Below are positions 46,401 to 53,974 of a stretch of DNA of 58,115 nucleotides, piece after piece. The notes under the pieces were generated by a model. The model did not search any database. It was not told where the DNA came from and saw nothing but the letters and a program-made list of their open reading frames with translations. This DNA comes from an uncultured Candidatus Saccharibacteria bacterium (lineage in GTDB: Bacteria; Patescibacteriota; Saccharimonadia; Saccharimonadales; Saccharimonadaceae), in assembly GCA_946804195.1 (NCBI GenBank), contig CAMPEU010000019.1:1-58115 (forward strand). The letters run 5' to 3'. The translations under genes and the position numbers were made by a program. Position 1 is the first letter of the stretch; each line of letters opens with the position of its first letter.

Positions 46401-47612
46401 TCAGCGAATCGGTAAACCGGTGATTGTGCGTCCGATTACCAATCTCTGGATTTCGCTGGTGCCTTCAAAGATCGTAAAGATCTTTGCATCGCGGTGCCAA
46501 CGTTCGACGGGGTAATCACGTGTATAGCCGTTGCCGCCGAGGATTTGGATAGCCTCGTCGGTAACATACACTGCAGTCTCGCTGGCGTGCAACTTTGCCA
46601 TCGAACCTTCCGCTGATTCGAATGTCTTGCCATTGCGTTGCATCCATGCGGCTCGCCACACCAATAGGCGTGATGAGTCGATTCGCATTTTCATGTCTGC
46701 GAGCTTGAAGGCGATAGCCTGAAAGTTACCAATCTTTTGACCGAATTGCTCACGTTGATTGGCGTATTCAAGTGCGTATTCGTATGCAGCGCGTGCGACA
46801 CCGAGCGCCATTGCACCCACTATCGGGCGGGTGCGTTCGAAGGTTGCCATTGCGGCTTGCCCCGATGTACGCTTGCCCTCACGGGCACGAGCGATTCGTT
46901 CTTCAAACTTCTCCATTCCACCCAGAATCAGGTTGCCGGGAAGCCGTACATCGTCGAGCACCACTTCTGCGGTGTGCGATGCGCGGATACCGTGCTTTTT
47001 GAATTTCTGTCCCTGTGACAGTCCCGGGGTGTTTGGGGGAACGATGAATGTGGCTTGACCGCGAGAGCCCAAATCCGGGTGTACCGATGCTACCACGATG
47101 TGGACATCGGCGATACCTCCATTTGTGGCCCAAGTTTTGGTACCATTGAGCACCCATTCATCACTTGCCTGATCGTACCTTGCACGAGAACGCACTGCGC
47201 CAACATCTGAACCGGCATTTGGCTCGGATGAGCAGAATGCGCCCAGGCGTGGGTCATCGGCTGTGCCAAACATTGGGAATAGCCATTCGCCGAGTTGTTC
47301 ATTCGTGCCATTCGCTGCAAGTGCTGCAGCGGCTAGGCCGGTTCCCATGATAGACAAACCGATGCCGGCATCACCCCAGAATAGCTCTTCGTACAGCGTC
47401 GGCATACCGAGACCGCTCTGTTCAAAGAACATTTGCGCGAATGTTTCGGGGCTGTATAAGCCGATCTTGGCCGCTTCCTTGATGATTGGCCATGGGGTTT
47501 CTTCACGTTCGTCCCACTCATGGGCTGCTGGGCGCACCACCTTGGTGGCGAACTCATGTACCCAATCGCGAATGGTAACAACTTCTTCGGGAAGTTCCAG
47601 AGAGAATGTCAT
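46401..47612 (-). CDS. Acyl-CoA dehydrogenase (FadE-like), orphan
   Basis: 403 residues from the Met behind AGGAG; full-length flavoprotein fold. Seen: FCSSEPNAGSD, WVLNGTKTWATNGG, the YANQREQFGQKIGNFQAI helix, QILGGNGYTRDYPVERWHRDAKIFTIFEGTSEIQRLVIGR with the Glu in FEGT at the usual catalytic position. The enzyme forms the alpha-beta double bond of an acyl-CoA and passes electrons to ETF. No other beta-oxidation or ETF gene is in the window. It is GC-richer than its surroundings and looks like actinobacterial FadE, so recent transfer from a host is likely. The true substrate is unknown. Confidence 0.95.
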   Translation of the reverse strand: MTFSLELPEEVVTIRDWVHEFATKVVRPAAHEWDEREETPWPIIKEAAKIGLYSPETFAQMFFEQSGLGMPTLYEELFWGDAGIGLSIMGTGLAAAALAANGTNEQLGEWLFPMFGTADDPRLGAFCSSEPNAGSDVGAVRSRARYDQASDEWVLNGTKTWATNGGIADVHIVVASVHPDLGSRGQATFIVPPNTPGLSQGQKFKKHGIRASHTAEVVLDDVRLPGNLILGGMEKFEERIARAREGKRTSGQAAMATFERTRPIVGAMALGVARAAYEYALEYANQREQFGQKIGNFQAIAFKLADMKMRIDSSRLLVWRAAWMQRNGKTFESAEGSMAKLHASETAVYVTDEAIQILGGNGYTRDYPVERWHRDAKIFTIFEGTSEIQRLVIGRTITGLPIR

Positions 47613-47734
47613 GATTACTCCTGTCGTCTTGTCAATGTGCCTCAATAATTGAAGTTGGATATATTCTGACATATTTTTATGATATATGCAACTATATACA
47701 CGCGTCACTCCCTGTACGACAGATGTCGGTAGTC

Positions 47735-47763
47735 TTGACTCAGGATTGAATTAATGCTATAAT
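47735..47763 (+). promoter_or_regulatory. Near-consensus promoter of the PE-PPE esterase
   Basis: TTGACT (47735-47740), 17 bases, extended TGC-TATAAT (47758-47763). A leader of about 85 bases follows with a CCTGCC-TCGAT-GGCAGG hairpin and AGAAGG 9 bases before the ATG. Confidence 0.85.
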
Positions 47764-47854
47764 AGTGTTAATTCTATCAATTACAGCAATGTGATTGTTG
47801 AATCGCACCACCCCTGCCTCGATGGCAGGAAACTACAATCAGAAGGTTAAATAA

Positions 47855-49225
47855 ATGAAGTCACTGCAGTTTGTCGGAAAAATGCTTCCCGCTGCCCTAG
47901 CGGCAGCGCTTGTCGCAGTAGCTCCACTGTCAGCACCGGGGTCAACTTCGGTTCCCAGTGCCAACTATGATGTTGCTCCGGCAACAAGTGTACTCACCCT
48001 GGAAGGGACACGTGTCCCCTTCGTGCAGAGCACTCCGGTGCAACAGGCGCTTCGCGGCAAAATGTGCAAGGGTGAGTTTACCTGCAAGGCAGTGAACTAT
48101 CCTGCGTCACTTGCGTCGTCATCTACACCCAAGGGTGTGACTGCGCTTAGTGCTGAGCTACAGAAGGCGACAGAGCCTGTCGTCGTCTTTGGTTTTAGCC
48201 AGGGTGCAAGTGTTGCAACGCAGATGATTATCGCACGATCTCAAGGTAAAATGCCCGAAGCGGTAGTACCGGAGTCGTACGTGTTCATTGGCAATCCGCA
48301 TCATGGTTTGAACGGGATGACGAAGATCAAAAATTTCGTAAACCCGTACCCGACCACGAATATTTCGGTTGAGTACGATTTGTTTTCGGATTTTCCGAAC
48401 AATCCGTTCAACTTCCTGGCGATGGCCAATGCATTCGCCGGTTTGGCGCAAGCTCACCGGTTGGGTTACGGTAACGTAGACGTCAACAGCTATGACAACC
48501 TGATTTATCAGGATGGCCAGACGACCTACATTCTCGTGCCGACCAAGAATCTACCCATTTTGCAAGGTTGGCGGGACATCGGGCTCGGCTTTATCGCCGA
48601 TTCGCTCGAGGAACCGTTCAGGCAAAGCATTAATCGGGCCTATGATCGGTCGATGTATGAGGTTCAGACTCCTCCCGCTGCATCAGTAGCGGTACAGGAT
48701 GAAGAGACTCAGCAGGACGCGCCAAATGCACGGACAATGATGACGGTGGATGAACCAAGCCAGGTTCAACCAGGATCGTCTGAAGCTGATTTCGTGGAGC
48801 AGCAGGTTCAATCGGCGGCATCTGGTTCAGTGAAGCAAGAGCCAATCGAACAGCCCGAGCAGTCGCAGTCAGTTAATGATCGTGATCAGGATGGCGATGT
48901 CGAGACGGTGCTTTCGGAGCCCGAAGTCCAACAAGAAGAAGCCGAAGAGCAGTCATTGATCGATTCGATGACTAACAATGAGGAAGAATCTGCGCTGGGC
49001 GACGACGAGGATGTCACTGAAGATATCAAGGCTGAGGCTGAAGCTGAAGCGGACGTTGCATCCAACAACGATGATGATAGCGAAGAGTCGAAGCAACGCT
49101 TTGGTTCATCGTCATCTGAATCGGACAGTCAGACCGCTGGCTCTGATGATGACAATTCGTCATCCGACAGTGATTCCGATTCCAATTCGGACTCCAGCTC
49201 AAGCGACAGCGGTAGCGACGAGTAG
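47855..49225 (+). CDS. Secreted PE-PPE-type serine esterase with long acidic Ser/Asp tail
   Basis: 456 residues. Signal peptide (about 1-30). Residues about 50-270 match the mycobacterial PE-PPE alpha/beta-hydrolase domain: nucleophile elbow GFSQG with Ser115, the D-FPNNPFNFLAMANAFAG segment with Asp179, and AQAHRLGYG with His201; then LVPTKNLPILQGWRDIG and the closing AYDRSMY. The family hydrolyses short- to medium-chain esters and is almost confined to mycolate Actinobacteria. From about 285 on the chain is disordered, Gln/Glu-rich and then nearly pure Ser/Asp (last 25 residues). No LPXTG or anchor is seen. Promoter, leader and terminator mark it as a strong single-gene unit. Confidence 0.82.
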   Translation: MKSLQFVGKMLPAALAAALVAVAPLSAPGSTSVPSANYDVAPATSVLTLEGTRVPFVQSTPVQQALRGKMCKGEFTCKAVNYPASLASSSTPKGVTALSAELQKATEPVVVFGFSQGASVATQMIIARSQGKMPEAVVPESYVFIGNPHHGLNGMTKIKNFVNPYPTTNISVEYDLFSDFPNNPFNFLAMANAFAGLAQAHRLGYGNVDVNSYDNLIYQDGQTTYILVPTKNLPILQGWRDIGLGFIADSLEEPFRQSINRAYDRSMYEVQTPPAASVAVQDEETQQDAPNARTMMTVDEPSQVQPGSSEADFVEQQVQSAASGSVKQEPIEQPEQSQSVNDRDQDGDVETVLSEPEVQQEEAEEQSLIDSMTNNEEESALGDDEDVTEDIKAEAEAEADVASNNDDDSEESKQRFGSSSSESDSQTAGSDDDNSSSDSDSDSNSDSSSSDSGSDE

Positions 49226-49245
49226 AAGTTAACCTTCTGAATTAA

Positions 49246-49291
49246 CCCCATCCAGACGTCTTTGCCAAAGACGAAACTGGGTGGGGTTTTT
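49246..49291 (+). terminator. Terminator of the PE-PPE esterase gene
   Basis: CCCCATCCAG / CTGGGTGGGG outer stem with an inner CGTCTTTG/CAAAGACG stem, then TTTTT. Confidence 0.9.
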
Positions 49292-49313
49292 CATATACTA
49301 AAAAATCATGAGG

Positions 49314-50162
49314 TTATTGACGGTTGTATGCTGATTCTATGTGTTTACGCATAGCGGTGATCTGATCGGCGGTGACGGATTTATTTGCATAAATTGGTAG
49401 CCCCGATTCCTTAGTTAGAACAAATGTTGTGTTGCCTTTGGTCCATACGGTATGGGTTGGGTCATTTATATTAACCTCGCCGTAGTGAACGTGGAGCGAT
49501 AGTTTGCCGGCGGTTGCGTTCTTGGTCGCATCAGAGTTCTTGGTGTCTTGAGGCCAATCAGCCCAGCCATCGTAGCGACGAGCAACATCCACGATGTGCC
49601 AAGGCGTATCGGTCCGGGTCGCATAGCCCAGTGTGCCGTCCCATGTAAGCTTGCCAATTCCGGCACCACCAACGGCGCGATAGGGATTTCCGAACAGGAT
49701 GAATGTGAGTTTTGCAGGACTCGGGGCACTTGCATCATCTGCGTACTGGCGCATCCAATTGGAGGCTACTTGTGCACCCTGACTGTAGGCTAGAACGATT
49801 ATTTTGCCCGATGTTGATCGAAGGGCTGTATTGAGGTTTTTAACGCCTGTAGATATAGACGTACTAGAAGCGCTGCGCGGATAATCTACCACACTCATTT
49901 TGTATGGTGATTTGCTGAAGTAGCCCTGAAACTGCTTTGGCATGTTGTTTGCCAGATGAAAATCCATGCCTGGTAGTGCGAGTACTGTAGCCTTAGCGGG
50001 TATGCCGAGCCCCCGATTATTATCTGATGCGCTACTAGACGCTGCCGTATTGCTGGGTTGCTCGTGGTTTGAACTGGCAGGCGTTTGATTCAGGTATAGG
50101 ATTCGTATCGTAACGAGTGATAGAACTAACAGAATGCCCAGGATAGTAAACATTCGTTTCAT
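49314..50162 (-). CDS. Second PE-PPE-like esterase, membrane-anchored or secreted
   Basis: 282 residues. N-terminal membrane segment (about 5-24) serving as anchor or signal, then a Ser/Asn-rich linker (30-50). The hydrolase domain has AYSQGAQ with Ser127, the hallmark YDGWADWP with Asp202 and LSLHVHYGEV with His224/His226, which match the PE-PPE consensus even better than the neighbour does. It ends without the acidic tail. It converges on the other esterase, with only 88 bases between them. Likely substrate: extracellular lipid or ester; mycolate-type host lipids are a plausible but untested target. Confidence 0.8.
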   Translation of the reverse strand: MKRMFTILGILLVLSLVTIRILYLNQTPASSNHEQPSNTAASSSASDNNRGLGIPAKATVLALPGMDFHLANNMPKQFQGYFSKSPYKMSVVDYPRSASSTSISTGVKNLNTALRSTSGKIIVLAYSQGAQVASNWMRQYADDASAPSPAKLTFILFGNPYRAVGGAGIGKLTWDGTLGYATRTDTPWHIVDVARRYDGWADWPQDTKNSDATKNATAGKLSLHVHYGEVNINDPTHTVWTKGNTTFVLTKESGLPIYANKSVTADQITAMRKHIESAYNRQ

Positions 50163-50328
50163 TCAATACACCTAGCCGTGACGCAACTTAAGAAGCGTTG
50201 ATTACAGAGTGTGCTGTTACTTGATAGCACGGACATACTACCCGTCATAATAGCATAATCAAAAAGAGTAAGCCGCTTGCCATGATATTGCGTATAGGCG
50301 CATCTGGAGGTGGCCTTCATGCCGCTCA

Positions 50329-50337
50329 TGCTAAAAT
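50329..50337 (+). promoter_or_regulatory. Extended -10 of pilin 1
   Basis: TGC-TAAAAT, 7 bases before the ATG at 50345. Confidence 0.65.
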
Positions 50338-50344
50338 AGAATCA

Positions 50345-50905
50345 ATGTTATCAAGGTTTCAGTACACACGAACCAAGCGACGACAAAAATACTCCGGTTT
50401 TACCATTGTTGAGCTACTGATTGTTGTTGTCGTCATAGGTATTCTGGCTGCGATAGTCACGGTCGCATATACGGGTGTTACAGACAGTGCAAGAGCGGCT
50501 TCCGTGGGCGATGCTATGAAGAAGGTCGACAAGGCTATGCAATTGTTCGTGGTAGAAAACGGCTATCCTAGCTGGCCTAGTGAGGGTGTATTAGGAGGTG
50601 GAAACCCGGCACTTCCTACGGCAATTGCAACCGTCCCAACATTAGCAAAATATTTACCGTCAGCCCCCTCGGTCGCTGGGATTAGCGCTTCGGATTGGAG
50701 ATATGACAACGACGGTGATACGTATAATGGTTGCTCAGCTAACTTCAATGGCGTTAATATTATCATCTTTAATTTTACAGATGCCACACTAGCTCAGGGC
50801 ATAGATGACAAAATTGATGACGGCAATGTATCATGCGGAAAGCTGCGATACGTTAGCGCTAGTTCGCAACTAGTATATTCATTGAGTATAGATGGCGCGC
50901 TGTAG
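50345..50905 (+). CDS. Type IV pilin-like protein 1
   Basis: 186 residues. Basic leader, then the prepilin cleavage site G-FTIVELL (Glu at +5) and a hydrophobic helix. The body differs from the other four: it has an Asp-rich loop (YDNDGDTYNGC) and two Cys, and lacks the CLGTGFP motif. A prepilin peptidase would cut after Gly and the pilus machinery would assemble it; neither is encoded here. The ATG after the extended -10 was chosen over the longer frame. The helix-coding stretch is identical over 47 bases to pilin 3. Confidence 0.92.
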   Translation: MLSRFQYTRTKRRQKYSGFTIVELLIVVVVIGILAAIVTVAYTGVTDSARAASVGDAMKKVDKAMQLFVVENGYPSWPSEGVLGGGNPALPTAIATVPTLAKYLPSAPSVAGISASDWRYDNDGDTYNGCSANFNGVNIIIFNFTDATLAQGIDDKIDDGNVSCGKLRYVSASSQLVYSLSIDGAL

Positions 50906-50985
50906 AGTTGATACTTCTATAACAACTTTAATGCTTCGACTGCACGGACAGTAGGGGACTTTTTACGCTATTATAAAAGTGCTTA

Positions 50986-50994
50986 TGCTAGTAT
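50986..50994 (+). promoter_or_regulatory. Extended -10 of pilin 2
   Basis: TGC-TAGTAT, 6 bases before the ATG at 51001; no Shine-Dalgarno site. Confidence 0.65.
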
Positions 50995-51000
50995 AAACAT

Positions 51001-51612
51001 ATGAGTATGCGTACTCCAAAATTATTTTTTTTGAACTCAAAGTATATAAAATCATCTGGTTTCACAATTGTCGAACTTCTAATCGTTGTTGTAGTTATCG
51101 GTATTCTTGCGGCTATTGTTACGGTTGCGTATACCGGCATCTCAAAGACAGCGCAAACAGCCTCGATTACGAGTGAATTAAAGGCATGGCAAAAGCTCCT
51201 TGAGGCCTATAAGGCAACCAACGGGGCCTATCCTGAACCAGCGGCATCGAACCCCACCTCTAGTGGCGGACCTGGCTCAAGCGCTCTAAATAGATACTGT
51301 CTTGGTACGGGGTTTCCACAGTCCGGGGGGAGCGGCTACTGTCAAGTTATCAGTACCACGTCTATATACAGAATTGCGGAATCAACTGGTGCATACTTAT
51401 TGTCGCAACTCTCTACCGTAGGTGTGCCACCAAGTAATTCGACAAAGTATACTTATGGTACTGTCGTCGGTCCTTGGCTTTGGTATGTTAATGCTACCAA
51501 CGTTCGTCTGTATACCACCTATCCTGGCGGTACTACCTGTCCTACTGGTGCAACTACCGGATATGGCAACGCCGATCGACAGGATTGCTACTTTATACTC
51601 GACTATAGCTAG
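51001..51612 (+). CDS. Type IV pilin-like protein 2
   Basis: 203 residues. SG-FTIVELLIVVVVIGILAAIV cleavage site and helix (about 18-40), then a globular head with SGGPGSSALNRYCLGTGFP, AESTGAYLLSQL, TYGTVVGPWLWY and a C-terminal TTCPTG...RQDCYFILDYS. Four conserved head cysteines suggest two disulphides. It shares this head type with pilins 3, 4 and 5, and shares DNA blocks with pilin 4 just after the helix. Confidence 0.93.
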   Translation: MSMRTPKLFFLNSKYIKSSGFTIVELLIVVVVIGILAAIVTVAYTGISKTAQTASITSELKAWQKLLEAYKATNGAYPEPAASNPTSSGGPGSSALNRYCLGTGFPQSGGSGYCQVISTTSIYRIAESTGAYLLSQLSTVGVPPSNSTKYTYGTVVGPWLWYVNATNVRLYTTYPGGTTCPTGATTGYGNADRQDCYFILDYS

Positions 51613-51639
51613 TAGATAAATGTTGTCATAAAATACTTA

Positions 51640-51648
51640 TGCTAAACT
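51640..51648 (+). promoter_or_regulatory. Extended -10 of pilin 3
   Basis: TGC-TAAACT, 6 bases before the ATG at 51655. The upstream GTCATAAAA-N2-CTTATGCTA is shared with pilin 5. Confidence 0.65.
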
Positions 51649-51654
51649 AACATT

Positions 51655-52248
51655 ATGAGTATGTGCACTCTCGGACGGCTGCTTTTTAAATCGAAAATTC
51701 GAAGGTCATCGGGCTTTACGATCGTTGAGCTACTGATTGTTGTTGTCGTCATAGGTATTCTGGCTGCGATTGTTACGATCGCGTATAACGGTATTCAACA
51801 GCGAGCACAGGTGGCAGCAATTACAAGTGAATTGAAGCAGTGGCACAAACTTTTTGAAGCATATAGAGCAATCAACGGTTACTATCCCGCCCCATCGGCA
51901 ACGCCAACAACTGGCGGCGGGCCGGGATCAAATGTTTTGGGCGGATATTGTTTAGGAACAGGATTTCCAAATAATCACTGCTACCTACCTTATGCGTCAT
52001 CTTACGGCGCCGCCGAATCTACGGGCACGGCACTGATGGCGGCATTGTCGACTGTTGGCACTCCACCAAAAAACTCCGCAAAGTATACGTACGAGACTGT
52101 GGGCCCGTTTCTTTGGTATAGATCAGATACGGATGTTAGACTGTTAACTACATTTCCAGCGGGCACTCCATGTCCCAGCGGAACGGTTTCGCAGTATGCT
52201 AACACGGTGAGACAAGAGTGTTTCTTCAGATTAGATTACACCGAATAA
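51655..52248 (+). CDS. Type IV pilin-like protein 3
   Basis: 197 residues. SG-FTIVELLIVVVVIGILAAIV, then AYNGIQQRAQ where pilins 2 and 4 have AYTGISK. The head keeps GGGPGSNVLGGYCLGTGFP, AESTGTALMAALSTVGTPPKNSAKYTYETVGPFLWY and TPCPSG...RQECFFRLDY, with the same four-Cys plan. Its helix DNA is identical to that of pilin 1 over 47 bases, while its head belongs to the pilin 2-5 type, pointing to recombination. Confidence 0.93.
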   Translation: MSMCTLGRLLFKSKIRRSSGFTIVELLIVVVVIGILAAIVTIAYNGIQQRAQVAAITSELKQWHKLFEAYRAINGYYPAPSATPTTGGGPGSNVLGGYCLGTGFPNNHCYLPYASSYGAAESTGTALMAALSTVGTPPKNSAKYTYETVGPFLWYRSDTDVRLLTTFPAGTPCPSGTVSQYANTVRQECFFRLDYTE

Positions 52249-52298
52249 CATAACCTTTACTGGCACAGAACTCTAAATTGCGAATCGCGTACCACTCA

Positions 52299-52307
52299 TG
52301 CTAAACT
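52299..52307 (+). promoter_or_regulatory. Extended -10 of pilin 4
   Basis: TGC-TAAACT, 6 bases before the ATG at 52314, intact although the gene is frameshifted. Confidence 0.6.
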
Positions 52308-52313
52308 TCAGCT

Positions 52314-52918
52314 ATGGTTGGGCTATTTTTGAAATTGTCAAAACAACAAAAGCACAACCCATTAATGAAGGGTTTTACCATCGTCGAACTCCTCATTGTT
52401 GTCGTTGTCATAGGCCAATCGTCACAGTTGCGTATACCGGCATCTCAAAGTCAGCACAAACAGCCTCGATTACTAGTGAGTTAAAACAGTGGCACAAACT
52501 TTTTGAAGCGTACAAGGCTGTCAATGGTAGTTACCCTGCGCCCGCACCGTCGAGTCCTGCAATGAGTGGTGGGCCGGGCACGAATGCATTGAGTACCTAT
52601 TGTCTGGGGACTGGATTTCCACAGTCTGCTGGGGCTGGATATTGTCGGGCTGCTAATTCAACAGCTACATATCGCGCCACCGAAACGACGGGCGCCTCAC
52701 TCATTACACAATTGACGACTGTAGGTACGCCACCAAAAAATTCTGCAAAGTACGTCTATGATACCAATGTCGTTGGACCGCATCTTGTGTATAATGGCGT
52801 GACTGATGTACGGCTATACTCAATTTTTCCACCCGCTAGTGCATGCCCGTCTGGCATGATTCTCGGATACACTAACGCCAATAGGATTGATTGCTATATA
52901 CGTTTAGACTACAGCTGA
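52314..52918 (+). pseudogene. Type IV pilin 4, frameshifted in the helix
   Basis: From ATG 52314 the frame reads MVGLFLKLSKQQ..., then MKG-FTIVELLIVVVVIG and leaves the pilin frame at about 52415. Compared with its sisters, the codons for I-L-A-A are replaced by a shorter junction: about 10 bases are missing. The rest of the gene, from IVTVAYTGISKSAQ to the C-terminal RIDCYIRLDYS, is intact in another frame with all head motifs and cysteines. So this is a single-lesion gene with a live promoter: a recent pseudogene, a silent donor cassette or a switched-off variant. Confidence 0.85.
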
Positions 52919-52972
52919 TACAACGTCAGTGTTTAAGTGTGAAATGAGAGATTATCGTCATAAAAACGCTTA

Positions 52973-52981
52973 TGCTAAAAT
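52973..52981 (+). promoter_or_regulatory. Extended -10 of pilin 5
   Basis: TGC-TAAAAT, 6 bases before the ATG at 52988, preceded by GTCATAAAA-N2-CTTATGCTA as at pilin 3. Confidence 0.65.
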
Positions 52982-52987
52982 ACACTC

Positions 52988-53605
52988 ATGGATACTAGCG
53001 CCCTTAAAGAATTATTTTTGAATTCAAAACGTAAGCAATCATATGGTTTCACGGTCGTTGAACTACTTATTGTCATCGCTGTTATCGGTATCCTAGCATC
53101 GGTAGTTACAGTTGGGTACAGCAGCGTTACGCAGTCCTCGCAAACGACTGCAATTACAAGTGAATTAGAACAGTGGCACAAGCTCTTTAGGGTTTATAAG
53201 GCTACCAATGGTAGCTATCCCTTACCCGTAGCACCTCCGGCAAACCCCACGACCAGCGGTGGACCTGGTACGAGCGCAGATCACAGATACTGTCTCGGCA
53301 CAGGCTTTCCTTCAAGCGGTGGTAGTAACTGGTGTTTTGTTGTTAACTCAGGTTCAGTATATAGAGTCGCGGAATCTACTGGTGCGTACTTAATGTCCCA
53401 ACTAGAAACGGCTGGAACGCTACCGTTGAATACTACGAAGTATTCATATGGTACGGTTACGGGTCCCTTCTTGGGATATGTTAGTGCTAGTGATGTACGT
53501 TTAGGTACAGTATATCCCCCAGGCACTACGTGTCCGTCGGGGATGATTCAGGAATACAGTAGCTCTACTCGTGTGGATTGTTTCATTAGATTAAACTATA
53601 ACTAG
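52988..53605 (+). CDS. Type IV pilin-like protein 5
   Basis: 205 residues. YG-FTVVELLIVIAVIGILASVVTV helix, the most divergent of the set. The head has SGGPGTSADHRYCLGTGFP, AESTGAYLMSQLETAGTLPLNTTKYSYGTVTGPFLGY and TTCPSG...RVDCFIRLNYN with the four conserved Cys. It is an independent leaderless unit; no operon links it to pilin 4. Confidence 0.93.
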   Translation: MDTSALKELFLNSKRKQSYGFTVVELLIVIAVIGILASVVTVGYSSVTQSSQTTAITSELEQWHKLFRVYKATNGSYPLPVAPPANPTTSGGPGTSADHRYCLGTGFPSSGGSNWCFVVNSGSVYRVAESTGAYLMSQLETAGTLPLNTTKYSYGTVTGPFLGYVSASDVRLGTVYPPGTTCPSGMIQEYSSSTRVDCFIRLNYN

Positions 53606-53671
53606 CAAATAACCACACGCCCTAGCCTGAAATTATTGCAAATACGTTATATTTATGCTATAATATATAGC

Positions 53672-53953
53672 ATGTCAGAAATATGTCATAATTGCCCGAT
53701 CAAGAGTAATGATGAGGATTACGCCGTACTATGTGCGGTTGCTGAAGTATTCGTTGACGTGAACGACCCCATAGATGATGGGTGGATTCGTTTGCATAGT
53801 TCAGATATCCCCGCTCATGAACTGTACGATGACGAGTTGCTACGCGGACTTGCTAATAAAGGCGATGAACTTTCATCTGAAAAGATAGACAAGGCTCGAA
53901 AATGTGCGCAGTTAATACTGTGGAATCAGTGCGAATTTAGAAATTTAGAGTAG
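53672..53953 (+). CDS. Small Cys-containing hypothetical protein
   Basis: Not recognised. 93 residues, acidic, with CHNCPI near the N-terminus (CxxC) and three more Cys, so a small metal site is possible. TGC-TATAAT ends 7 bases before the chosen ATG, a leaderless start. Confidence 0.65.
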   Translation: MSEICHNCPIKSNDEDYAVLCAVAEVFVDVNDPIDDGWIRLHSSDIPAHELYDDELLRGLANKGDELSSEKIDKARKCAQLILWNQCEFRNLE

Positions 53954-53974
53954 ACTTGTACCTTTGAAAAGGTA

